From Imbricaverruca yamaguchii (taxonomy: Eukaryota; Arthropoda; Thecostraca; Neoverrucidae), in assembly GCA_034440575.1 (NCBI GenBank), contig JAOTOL010001550.1, positions 213,501 through 277,500 on the forward strand: a DNA stretch of 64,000 nt. Reading direction: 5' to 3'. The notes beneath the pieces were generated by a model, which was not told where the DNA came from, did not search any database, and worked only from the letters and a program-made list of their open reading frames with translations. The translations under genes were made by a program, and so were the position numbers. The first letter of the stretch is position 1. The number at the start of each line of letters is the position of its first letter. Positions 13,401 through 25,434 of the stretch are shown one piece after another.

Positions 13401-14630
13401 TGCACACTTCAGTATTGCATTGCAAAATGAATATGCGCATACGGGGCACACAGACAACGGCATGCTATCGTAAAACGCGCTTGGGACCCATCATATTATT
13501 CATTTCAAGGGAAACTTGGCAAGGCCGATATTAACTCAACTTCACGTGGGGATACACATTTTTATTTTACCGTGTGCAATATGTCTTGAGGAACATGGGT
13601 GTCATCGAGTCACCTCTTATTTTATAAACTACGACCCTACCACTGTAGCGGCATGCTAGATGTCACCAGATTATTACGCTGTCCACATAGCAGCAAAGCC
13701 TTTCCAGCAAGTCCGAGTCGGTCGTCAGTCATTGGAATCTGGCAGTCGCCTCACGCGAATGACAACACTAACTGGGAAATGGCATCACGTTCTGGAGGGC
13801 ACCTTAAATGTTAATGTCACAGACACAGGTTGGACGGTTTGGGTCAGGCAGTGTCTCGCATATCAAAGGCGAATCGACCTGTTGGGCGATAAGCTGCCGA
13901 CGGAACGCCGCCCGATAGCTTTTCCCCGATAGCTTTTAGTGTTTTCATCCGTGATCTCTCAATCGTCGTCTCCGGGGATCGGTATCGTCATCATAGCGGA
14001 GTAGAGGAGGCAATCTAAACGAGCGTAACTGCATTGTATTCAGGACGTGTATGGGAGGAAGCAATTCAAAGTGATACACATAGACAAAAATGGATATTTG
14101 GTCAACAGGAAGATTTTGCAAAACGATGGCCCGAAGATATGTACCGGATATGTATATATCTTGATTTTTTGTATCGATGCCTTGACCATACAGAGACAAA
14201 GTGATACTACCAACCCCAACGATTGCACATGTACGCACTTATCGCCTTCCATGTCCCTCCTGGTCAGAGGATGTTCGTGTGGATATTCTTTTGGCGGGAT
14301 TAGATGTAAACACTTACCTGCATGAACGGCGTAAGTGAAAGAGTGTGAGGCTGCAATGATGTGATGAATCTTACACATCGCTTCTCATTATTTTTCTGAA
14401 ATACAATTAGATACGAGTCCTTCCAGAGCTATTTTCTCCATCAAGTCCAACTGCTAATCTTTCCTATTACAGCTGGCTTCCCAGTGAAATGAGACTTAAA
14501 AGATAGCATATTCAGTTTCCAGTAGGTTACAGACACACATCGATGTGAGATGAGATGTCAGCTTTCTGCAGAAGCAAGAAAGCGATTTTTTCGTGTTGCG
14601 GCTGCTGGCGGCCATCTCGCTACTCCACTG
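10461..14630. other. AT-rich unique sequence, no gene seen
   Basis: About 4 kb of mostly AT-rich sequence. A 15-mer (TAAACCAGTCCGATA) is repeated 25 bp apart at 10841 and 10866. Frames up to 132 codons (11578-11976, minus) have no recognisable motif. The stretch from about 12340 to 13590 is almost free of open frames, as expected for intron or intergenic DNA. Confidence 0.45.
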
Positions 14631-15640
14631 CAGGCTGCCAACACAGGCCAACACTGCAGGCTACCAACACAGGCCAACACTGCAGGCTGCCAACACAGGC
14701 CACCACTGCAGGCTACCAACACAGGCCAACACTGCAGGCTGCCAACACAGGCCACCACTGCAGGCTACCAACACAGGCCACCACTGCAGGCTGCCGACAC
14801 AGGCCAACACTGCAGGCTACCAACACAGCCCAACACTGCAGGCTACCAACACAGCCCAACACTGCACCCTACCAACACAGGCCAACACTGCAGGCTACCA
14901 ACACAATGCAACACTGTAGGCCACCAACACAGGCCAACACTGTAGGCCACCAACACGAGCAAATATGACAGGCTACCAACACAAGCCACCACTGCAGGCT
15001 ATCAACACAAGCCATCACGACAGGCTATCAACACAAGCCATCACGACAGGCTATCAACACAAGCCAACAGGACAGGCTATCAACACAAGCCACTACGACA
15101 GGCTACCAACACAAGCAAACATGACAGGCTTCCAACACAAGCCACTACGACAGGCTACCAACACAAGCAAACATGACAGGCTTCCAACACAAGCCAACAC
15201 TACAAGCTACCAACACAACCCAACACTGCAGGCTACCAACACAAGCCACCACGGCAGGCTATCAACACAATAGAAGACGACAGGCTACCAACACAAGGCA
15301 CTACTGAAAGTTACCAACACAAGAAAACACGGCAGGCTATCAACACAAGCCACCACAGCAGGCTACCAACGCTAGACACCACTACAGGCTACCAACACAA
15401 GGATCCACTGCAGACTGCCAACACAAGCCAATACTGCAGGCTACCAACACCAGGCACCACTGCAGGCACCACTGCAGACAGCACTGCAGGCACCACTGCA
15501 GGCACCACTGCAGGCACCACTGCAGGCTACCAACATCTGGTACCACTGTAGGTTGCCAACACCACCCACTACTGCAGGCAATCAACGCCAGGCACCAATG
15601 CAGGCACCACTGCATGCTACCAAAGCCGAGTACCAGTGTA
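14631..15640. repeat. 26-bp minisatellite, about 38 copies, with a nested 12-bp array
   Basis: The unit is CAGGCTACCAACACAGGCC plus ACACTG or similar, 26 bp. Copies are very similar from 14631 to about 14960. They then shift to an ACAAGCCA/GACAGGCTATC variant and become irregular after about 15250. From 15451 to 15522 a shorter 12-bp unit CAGGCACCACTG repeats six times. This progression suggests successive waves of expansion. Frames of 102-137 codons across it are artefacts. Confidence 0.94.
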
Positions 15641-17500
15641 GGCTACCAACATCAGGGATACTACAAACTGCAGGCACCAGTCTGTGGCCTGATTCCCATA
15701 GTGCAATTGCCAGTGGAGGTCGGCACTGAGCAACTCAAGCTTGGGTGCCAGCTTAAATGAAGCCGCCCAGCTATTCCGAATTCAGACGACCCTGCAGGGT
15801 CGGTCAACAGGCAGAGCACAACGTCAAGCCGAAGTGCATAGGTTTTGTGTGCTTGACCAAACGATCGCTAAAGAGAATCGGAACACATGAGACCGAATAC
15901 ACCCCTGATGTCCATTGTTATAAGAAAATACTGAATTTTACAAGACGCCTATTTATATCCTAGGATAGGTTGAAATAGCATGCCGTATAAGAACAATTTC
16001 AATAAGACGTGCACCGATTGGCTTATGTTCACCATGTACTCATGTTCAGTTTTGCACCGGCTGGCTCATGTTCACCATGTGCTCGAATTCCGTTCTACAT
16101 CTAAATGCACGTGCGATGCATTCATCATCAAGGGCATCCAAAGTGAAACCAATATAATGTTATTGCCAGTTTTAGCGATTGCGTGGTCTATTCATAAAAT
16201 ACATCGAAACTATAATAATAGTTCAACTGCAGTCATCTGGGGATTTCGAATACAAACACAGTTCAATGCATAGGGTTATGGTAGTTCAAAACATAAAACC
16301 TATTGCAAACGCAACTTATTTTTATAATCTTATGCGGAGAGCGTAAAAAAATAATTTGCCTCCATTTGGTCTCATAATGTATTTGTTCTCTATTTATCAT
16401 AATCCGGAAGCCTGTACATTTTGTCAGAAGAAGACTAACGCTTCATTGATTGGCCCGTATATTTGGGAACCTAATACGGTACCTACTCCATAGGAAACCG
16501 CTATATTTTAAGTGTAGTTTAAAAGGTTCCCTAGTGCGAGAAACATTCCAACAGATACTGAAAAAAATTGAGTCTCACGAAATCATCAACATCGTCGCAA
16601 ATCCGGCAATAGCAATTGTTCATTTTTCTTGGTTCCGTCTCCTTCTTCCATTCTGGATGTCCTTTCCTAGAAAACGGTACATTTTCGGTGTTATTTTCAT
16701 GTTGATCAAGTCGCTTCCACGTGGTTCGCGCGAACTCCAGTTGGAAAAACTCACCGACGTTATAACTGATACCACAACCGATACAATTAAATTCGAATTG
16801 TTTTACATGCCTAGCCGGAACATAATTTGGTCTCTTGTCAGATTGTGCGCAATAGGTGGGCCAGGCACGACGCTACATTGCTAGTGCACAAAGGACCAAA
16901 CGTCAACAACGTGCTGCACAAAACAAAAGCAATAGCAATTCGTAGCTTGGCACACACGTTGCTTTCATGTTCTCCTTCCTGGCATGCAAAGCTGTACAAA
17001 GCGTCGAGAGTCTAATGGGAGCCTGGGGATTACGCCAGCTAAAACAACCACGGAGAGGGGAGCTTGAGAGGTGGGGAATTAAGAATTTGCATTTGAAAGA
17101 AATCGATCAGAATGGGAATGATTAGGGCGAGCCATTCAATAGACGTCCCGGGGATTTGCACAGGGGAGAACTGCGTTTGCTCATCAGGGTAGCAAAAAAA
17201 GGACCAGTATGTACATCCGAAACGAAGCTGATGAGCCGAACTTGTCAATACACGCTCAACTGTAGTCGGCAGAGGTAACTGTATTACATCACAGCAGTGA
17301 TAAACCATAAACGATCGCTTTCGACGATATACGCACAGAGCAGAGCGCTGGTTTGTGAACATTGTATTAATTCCGTTTATGTACTTCACGAAGCAAGGAA
17401 GTCGAGCATTTCGACACCATCGGGGTGGAAAACAGGATCTCAGCTCTGCTCGTGACGTTTGTCATGGTCTCAATGCCCACCAGTCACACGGCGTGCTGAG
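15641..17500. other. No recognised gene; one 144-codon frame
   Basis: AT-rich sequence. The plus-strand frame 16450-16884 (144 codons) is the longest non-repeat frame locally and encodes a hydrophobic, aromatic-rich product. I recognise no family. Such a length is expected a few times by chance in 64 kb. A near-repeat (GGCT-ATGTTCACCATGT) occurs at about 16020 and 16063. Confidence 0.4.
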
Positions 17501-18812
17501 GGTGACATCAGCCCGCAGCCCGGCCACCGCTCCCACTAGAGGATGACATCAGCGGCTGCCCGGCCACCGCTCCCACCAGAGGATGACATCAGCCCGCAGC
17601 CCAGCTACCGCTCCCACCAGAGGATGACATCAGCCCGCAGCCCGGCCACCGCTCCCGCCAGAGGATAACATCAGCCCTCAGCCCAGCTACCGCTCCTACC
17701 AGAGGATAACATCAGCCCTCAGCCCAGCTACCGCTCCCACCAGAGGATGACATCAGCCCGCAGCCCGGCCACCGCTCCCACTAGGGGATGACATCAGCCC
17801 TCAGCCCAGCTACCGCTCCCACCAGAGGATGACATCAGCCCGCAGCCCGGCCACCGCTCCCACCAGAGGATAACATCAGCCCTCAGCCCGGCCACCGCTC
17901 CCACCAGGGCATGACATCAGCCCGCAGCCCGGCCACCGCTCCCACCAGGGGATGACATCAGCCCGCAGCCCGGACACCGCTCCCACCAGGGGATGACATC
18001 AGCCCGCAGCCCGGCAACCGCTCCCACCAGAGGATAACATCAGCGGCAGCCCAGCTACCGCTCCCACCAGAGGATAACATCAGCCCTCAGCCCAGCTACC
18101 GCTCCCACCAGAGGATAACATCAGCCCTCAGCCCAGCTACCGCTCCCACCAGAGGGTGACATCAGCCCGCAGCCCGACCACCGCTCCCACTAGGGGATGA
18201 CATCGGCCCGCAGCCCGGTCACCGCTCCCACCAGGGGATGACATCAGCCCTCAGCCCAGCTACCGCTCTCACCAAAGGATAACATCAGCCCTAAGCCCGG
18301 CCACCGCTCCTACCAGAGGATGACATCAGCCCGCAGCCCGACCACAGCTCCCACTAGAGGATAGCATCAGCCCGCAGCCCAACCACCGCTCCCACCAGGG
18401 GATGACATCAGCCCGCAGCCCGGCCACCGCTCCCACTAGAGGATAGCATCAGCCCGCAGCCCAGCTACCGCTCCCACCAGAGGATGGCATCAGCCCGCAG
18501 ATACCGGCCACCGCTCCCACCAGAGGATGACATCAGCCCTCAGCCCAGCTGCCGCTCCCACCAGAGGATGACATCAGCCCGCAGCCCGGCCACCACTCCC
18601 ACCAGAGGATAACATCAGCCCTCAGCCCAGCTACCGCTCCTACCAGAGGATGACATCAGCCCGCAGCCCGACCACCGCTCCCACTAGAGGATGACATCAG
18701 CGGCAGCCCGGCCACCGCTCCCACTAGAGGATAGCATCAGCCCGCAGCCCGACCACCGCTCCCACCAGAGGATAACATCAGCCCGCAGCCCGACCACCGC
18801 TCCCACCAGGGG
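17501..18812. repeat. 41-bp minisatellite, about 32 copies
   Basis: Each unit reads GATGACATCAGCCCGCAGCC, then CGGCCACCGCTCCCACCAG or CAGCTACCGCTCCCACCAG, then AG or GG. Recurrent variants (GATGAC/GATAAC, CGCAGCC/CTCAGCC, CGGCCACC/CAGCTACC) are shuffled along the array, as with unequal exchange or conversion. Some units are short by a few bases. Most units contain TGACATCA, one base from a CRE. It is the longest array in the window. Confidence 0.96.
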
Positions 18813-21800
18813 AATGGGGCGAAGGGCGTGGAGGAGCGACATATTGCGGGCCAATAGACAACCATGTGCCAGTTGTCTGACACAGCAGCTACCGTTGGTG
18901 ATTTTTATGACTTACACTTGCGTTCCATAATTCGACGTACGGTTATGAGTGAAACATCCAGAGACGGATCTAATGTGTATTTAAAATTATGGTGGGTGTC
19001 CCTAATCGCAATTTGGAGACACCAGCACGCTTTAAATTCCAGAAAATAATACTTCATCGTTCGCACCCTGGATCAAACTATTGGAACTGTATAGTAGTTG
19101 TGCTACATACAGCTATTCTGCACCATGCACATTTTATCACGAGAGATCAGTCGCTTCCAGCCAACAGCGTCTAAACTTCAGCACTTCGAAGACGAAATTA
19201 ATTTATGAATCGTTGGCTGATATTTCCTTCTGAACTTCTATAAACTACTCGTTTATAGCTCCTGTTGGAAGCACGGTGTGTGTAGTACAGATGGTGATAT
19301 GGGTATTGTACTATGCTGGTGTACGAATCCTTGTTGCGCATCTGCTCCCACTATTGATCACAAATCTACCCTTTCTTCGTAAATATCTATGAGTTATACC
19401 CAGACTGTCCATAATAGCCACTGCAAGTGGAGGGCATGTATCGTGAAATAAATAAAGAAGTCAATAAACGTCTACTATCCATGTAGATGGTTCGTAATAC
19501 AGGTCCGATTCGATACCGAGTCGATGTCAGGCGACGTGAACAAGTATATATATCGATATCGATATCGTGATGTAGAATATTTCGATATTACGAATTAGTA
19601 TTTTTAAGCACGCAGCGGGACCAACTATTTCTCAAAAGTGCATTATAAACATCCTATTAGTAATGCTATGTTCAGTCCCAGCGATAGAAGCGCTCTAGAT
19701 CTGTAGCTCATAGCATCTTCCATTTGCATCTTGCACGGCACATTGTCGTGTATACTTTGCTAGGAGACGAATTCGTGTGCATTTATTAGGTGCGTGTTTC
19801 CCTAGTCGTTAATGGGTTAATGGCTTAAGCATGCCCCCCAGTCCATCAGGACGAATGTTTCGCAGACTACGCGCTATATCATAGGAAAACAAAGCATCAC
19901 ATCTCTTCCGTGGTGGAGTCGTAGTTGCATAAACTAATATTACATGCAGTGAGGAGGCAGTGTAGCTAAAAATTGCAAGACGACATTGTCTGGGAGGTCC
20001 ATGAACTAAAATTGTGCTTCGTACTCCTTTGATGGATCTGCTCCGCCGACTCTTGAACATGCCCAACACATATTTTGACATAATATGTATAGTACGCGGT
20101 GCTGAACGGCGAAGTATCAAGCAGAAATAAAGTCGTGCTGCTGCTATGTAGAATATTATGGGTATCATTTATTTCATTCCTTACGGTCCTGAACATTTTC
20201 TTCGCTCTTCTCAACATAGCTTGTCCTGCATTTTCGTTCTTAATTTACCTACCATCACTGTTTTTGCTCTCACTGGTCGAAACGAGCCATGGTACTGCGT
20301 TAACTTACTCCTGCGAAACCCGGAGAGTAAACTGCGTCATGGTGTGCGAACATCTACCAACAACTATGACATGATCTGAAAGCCACAACTGTGCTAATTT
20401 CCGGAGAAAAAGAAATGCACCCGCTAGATAAGGAAGGTCGGCCGCGGCGGATTCTGGCATTCACCGGGAATGTGGTGGGTCATCTATTCGTCGGTGCCTT
20501 TCGGATCCATATTTTCCAATTACACCACGTCGCAATGTTGGAGGGCAATAAAGCCGCCGAGCGCGGCACCGCCAGCCTTTTCCCAGCAGCGGTCTCTCCA
20601 CCGAACCAGGGGTAAACACTCACGCCGGCGGAAGCCGAGACAGCGGTAAGGTATTTCCCGGCGGTCTCCGCCACTGTTTGCTCTAAATACAGCCTGTGTG
20701 GTCCGGTCAGACCGGATTAAAAAAGTAGTCCGCAGGATGATTTAATCCCGCCAATGCAATTCATGGAGGGACGAGGAAAGAGCCTTTGAAGGTGAAAAGC
20801 GGATCTGAGTTAATTTTTGTTCAAATCGCTTTGTATAGACTGACGCTGCAATAATGTGCACCAGCAGCCCTGACCTAGCATGATCGCAGTCGGCGCAACC
20901 AATTATGTGACTCGAGATGATCCGAGATGCGGAGTAGGTATGTGTACCATGCATATTAATAAGTTGGAGAAACGAACCAAACACTAAATGGTCAGTTCCA
21001 TCTGCATTGCTTGGTCGGAAAAGCTTAATTAATCCGATCTACACAGCCCACATGTGCTTTGAGCAACGCGAATTTATTAAACAAAACATCTTCTTACAAA
21101 ATTGTGGCCATACCGGAAGAATATTCTTCGTATGTTGTTTTCATCTAACCTCAGCATTTCAGGGAGATCGCAATGTCCGCAGTTAGATCTTGTACGGTCT
21201 TGTACGACTAGCTCGTGGTGCTCTTACCGTTTTATAGTTCGCGTTCACTACAAGACTAACTATCTATGAGGGATGGTTATATGTTATTATGTTAGAGTTT
21301 TGGTGGTGCAATTTCCACCCGACTTCCAATCGTAAGAAAGTAATGATAATAAGAGAAAACATAATTAGATCGCTACGTACTTGGTATAATTAACACCAAT
21401 GTATTAGGTTCTGTTTATTTGGGTTGAACATTCCATACCGAAAAGAAATGCTTCGATGGATTTTGCTTGGATTTTGATAGATTTCGTCGAGACGTGGGTG
21501 CCATAGATGTAAAACAAAATCAATGATGCAAGTATATATATTGCCATGGTCGCTGTTCATCTCAACGATCGCCGCGGTCAGTCAATTTCAGCTCTCCTAC
21601 ATGTCCAACTCTTCGATGTTTTCAATGATGAACATGGGACTCTTCGAACTCCAAAAATGCACGTCTCGTGATCCAGGTCATGCACATTTATGTCTTGTCC
21701 ATGCGGATTTAAATTCATAAGTGCTACTTTCTAAAACACTTCGTCCTGATCGACTGCATAGATATTGAAGTAGAAGAGCGCAAACGTAAGACACAAATTT

Positions 21801-22119
21801 CGCCGCAGTCACTAAAAAGTGGACCTCTCAATGGCAGGTGCTAAGCATGTGCGATAGCAAAGTAGATGTATCACCCACTTCTTGCATGATTTAATCCCAC
21901 TGCACGAAAGTCAAGGCATCTACAGCCTTGTACAGATGCCTAGCCCGCATGAATGACTGGTATTCAGCAACAGCAAACCATTCTTCAACCGTTCTTGTCT
22001 TATCAGAGGCGAGAGAGGGCATGCAATTCGGCTATAGCCGATGACAATTACGTCTGATTGGCAATGTTTAGTGATTATTGGTATACATATTGGCTTCATA
22101 GGACCATCCAAAAGTATAA
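18813..22119. other. No gene seen
   Basis: Mostly AT-rich. A short ATCGATATCGATATCG run lies near 19552-19568. A GC-richer patch at about 20430-20680 has small palindromes such as CCGGTCAGACCGG (20704-20716). Frames up to 119 codons (19809-20168, minus) have no recognised motif. Confidence 0.45.
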
Positions 22120-22404
22120 AATCGATGCCGGCGGGACGGTAGGTAATCGATGCCGGCAGGCCCATAGGTAATCGATACCGACAGGCTGACAGGTAATCGC
22201 TATCGGTAGGCCGGCAGGTAATCGATAACAACAAGCCAGGAAGCAATCGGTACCGGTGGTCAGGTAGGTAATCGGTACCGGTGATCAGGTAGGCAATCGG
22301 TACCGGTGATCAGGTAGGCAATTGGTACCGGTGCGACCGGCAGGTAGTTGGTACCATGTGCAGCAGGCAACCGTTGGCGATGCAGCCGACAGGTAATCGG
22401 TACC
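22120..22404. repeat. 25-bp minisatellite, about 11 diverged copies
   Basis: Units of about 25 bp have the core GGTAATCGGTACCGG, then GATCAGGTA or CAGGCTGACA. The palindrome GGTACC or TCGAT recurs in most copies. Copies in the middle (about 22250-22330) are the most alike, and the edges are diverged. Confidence 0.9.
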
Positions 22405-24165
22405 ATACGCGGCCGGGTTAATTGATGGGACCAGTTTGTTCACAATTGGTGGCCGATCGAACTTCGGTTGCATGTGAAAGCTTTCTGGAAAGATAGCTTT
22501 TAATGTGCACGTGAATCGCAGCGGCCATCTGTACAGAGGATGCCCCCCCCCCCCACCCCACCCCCACCCCACACTTTAGTAGCGTCCAAATCAACGTACA
22601 GAGGAACGCAGATTCTTTTCGAAATATCTCAGATGCAGTGCAACTGCATCATTTTGCTAACCCCTCATCAAAGCATTCTCTTATAGCCCGTGTATCACGT
22701 TATTTTATTCGAACACTTTCCATCCTCACCTTACATTGTTGTAGCGACCGCTCCGGCGCAACACCAATCGTCACCATGCTCGAAGTAATGATCGCAGTGA
22801 TGTAGGTTATCTTCGCTTCGAAGAAGCATCTTTTCCGATCACACGTGACACAAGATGTCATCAAGCTTCCCCATAATTATTGCAGTGGTGTTGACTGCCC
22901 AGTTGGTAGTGAAAATATTCCGCTTTCGATTAATGGATGAACAAAAATAATGCGCTATTATGCCCCACCCACCCATGCCAATCTTTCACCTGGATGTGCC
23001 CTATCAACAGTAGTAATCAGTCACTGTATCTTCCTCCCCCATTGCATTTGTGCGTGTTTCCTATTTCGTACAACATCGGCAACCTCGGCTCATAACAATG
23101 TCTTTTCTGGCGCCAAAGCTACGCTCCAAGCAGAGGCCAAATGTTTATGCACATGACATATCACAAAAGAAGTCATCCCGTGATGGATTTCAATCGCTCT
23201 TTTTCCCCTCACCCTACAAACTACATCGAACAGATTATCGGCCATCTTTGATATTTGATGACTTCGCTGAACTTCGCCAACCAATTGTATTCAAAGAAGC
23301 CGTACAACCATATCTCCAATGAACATCAATTCAAGACACTGCGATATTTTTTTCATTTGTCAGCCTGAAAATATTTTAAAGAAAACCATTGGTTTTCTCC
23401 AATACGTTCCTTCAATTGCATACATCGTTGCTGATGATCGGTATCAATATTATGTGTATGCCTACGGTAAGATGTTATATTAGCCGGTGAAAAGGCAAAA
23501 CATGCTAAACCGAGATTGTGTGATTGAAAAGTTTTGCGAGAATTGCCAGACTTCGCTCCTTGTGTTTTGAAACTCAGTAAATGCACAAGTGGATTAGCAT
23601 GAAAAGCATAACCTGCCATCCAAATATGTCCGAATACTCAGGTAAAATTATAATATTGCGATATAAATTGAAACTGTTGGAAAGAATATCAGCTCAAGCA
23701 CTCAGACCATATTCACGCCACGAGAGTAAGGCGTGTTGGATCTCGACATACGAAGCGGAGAACAATACCACCCTCCAGTAGAGCACGGCTGTTGCACTGC
23801 ACTGAACCAGGCCACCTTCGGCGACCGCAGGCCCAGCTCATCGCTATCCTGTCTTCTCTGCCATGCGCCGGTGCGGCGCGTCAGCCTACGCCTCCGCGGC
23901 CGGCAGCCGCTCCAGCCGAGACCAGGCGGCTGCTGGAGACGGCTCGGGGGTGGGGCGGCGCGCACGTGGTACGACACTGCAGCCAGGGGCGGGCAGACTC
24001 AAGCGGAGGGTGAGCGCGCGGCACGGTTAGAACGAGAAGCGGACCAGGCGGCGGGCAGTGCGCCGCACAGCCACTAGAACTCACTACAAGTAAACACAGA
24101 TATCTGACAGGACGGCTAGTGATACGCACTGACAACACCGAGACGGGCCGGGCGGCTCCGAGGAG
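22405..24165. other. No recognised gene; poly-C run and a GC-rich patch
   Basis: A C-rich run at about 22542-22572 (CCCCCCCCCCCACCCCACC and neighbours) may form an i-motif or G-quadruplex. A GC-rich, CpG-containing patch spans about 23820-24070. A 90-codon plus frame (23050-23322) and a 177-codon minus frame (23881-24414) show no known domain. Confidence 0.4.
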
Positions 24166-24272
24166 CGTGTATGTATGTGTGTGTGTGTGGGAGGTGGGGT
24201 GTATGTGTTGAGGTGCGTGTGTGGGTGTGGCTGTGTGCTGGCTCGTGTGGCGTGTGGGTGTCGGGTGGTGTG
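24166..24272. repeat. GT-rich imperfect simple repeat
   Basis: An interrupted (GT)n and GTGTGGGTGTGG-like tract, with G/T on the plus strand throughout. Frames crossing it are low-complexity artefacts. Confidence 0.85.
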
Positions 24273-25387
24273 AGCGGGACGCAGCGGTGGGAGGGACATG
24301 GTCCGTGCTACAACACGCCACCGTTACAACACCAACACGGCACCAAGTACGACATTGTCCGGCGACGGTACTTACTACACATGGTACCGTACGATTAGCT
24401 GTAATAGAGACCACAGCTCGTCAGCATCAGCCCCGACGCGCGGGCCACCGGTAACTGGACGCTGACGCATCAGCATGGTGGCCGCGATGTGCTGATGACA
24501 CACACACCTCAGCCAGCCTTTAGAACGCAACGAAAGGCGGTTTTCAGTACAAGTGGCACGACGTGAGTGGCATCAAAAATGCACGAACCAATATCACTGA
24601 CGTGCGGATATCGATTGGCCGTTGAATGATTTTGAACATTAATGCTGTGAAGAGAACATACATAGAAATATAGAGAAAATATCAGTGTGACTAAAATAAA
24701 CACCACAAGTTTCGGTCCGACTTTGCGTTTGCAAGCATTGCCAGACACTGGCTCACCACACAAGAGATATTGCAGATATCTTACTTCAAATGGCAAACTC
24801 CTAGCATGTCCTAAAAATGCATTAGCACTTCGCTCAAAAGCACTGCAGAGCATGATTCGTTTCCTTCACCTCATTTTTACCGAGGAATGATGAAAGATCG
24901 ATAGTGCTAAAGAACACACCTGGGCACCAATGCTGTCATTAATAGAACTCCTGGTTGACACGTCCTGTAGGTTGTCGCATCTAAACACACATTATGATTC
25001 TGTGATTAAAATGACATACGACAGCCAAGAAAAATCATAAACGCATACCGACTAAATACATGTGATGGTCAGGGAATCAACGCCTTGCAGACTTTTTAAA
25101 TGGCCATGGCTCACGGGGTTAAATGACCAAATGAATAAACAATTAAGGTCATGATTCACATCGCCAAGTGTCTGAATATATTTTCCTACGAGAAATTTCA
25201 CTCGTTTGTATAATTTTGTTCGATTTTTTCAGACAAAAGTCCAAAATAAAATCCCGATGAAGATGCCTGTGGAAACCCATATGAAATAATTAATCAATCA
25301 CAGAAGTTGCTATTTGATGCCAATTATCTTCACTCACATTTGAGACTGGCATTTGCTGATGAATGGAATACATGTGCATATACATGA

Positions 25388-25390
<3 letters not shown>
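24273..25390. other. No feature seen
   Basis: Unique sequence, AT-rich after about 24560. Frames up to 114 codons (24509-24853, minus) have no recognised motif. Confidence 0.4.

Positions 25391-25433
<43 letters not shown>
25391..25433. repeat. (TA)n microsatellite
   Basis: A pure (TA)n run of about 20 repeats, flanked by ACATGAATACA and AAATATATCCACATG. Confidence 0.96.

Positions 25434-25434
<1 letters not shown>

Noticed and set aside
14631..15640. A CRISPR array (26-bp repeats)
   Set aside because: The units are contiguous with no unique spacers, no cas genes are present, and the genome is eukaryotic.
16450..16884. 144-codon hydrophobic frame as a chemoreceptor-like gene
   Set aside because: No receptor signature motif and only vague hydrophobicity. 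The length is expected several times by chance.
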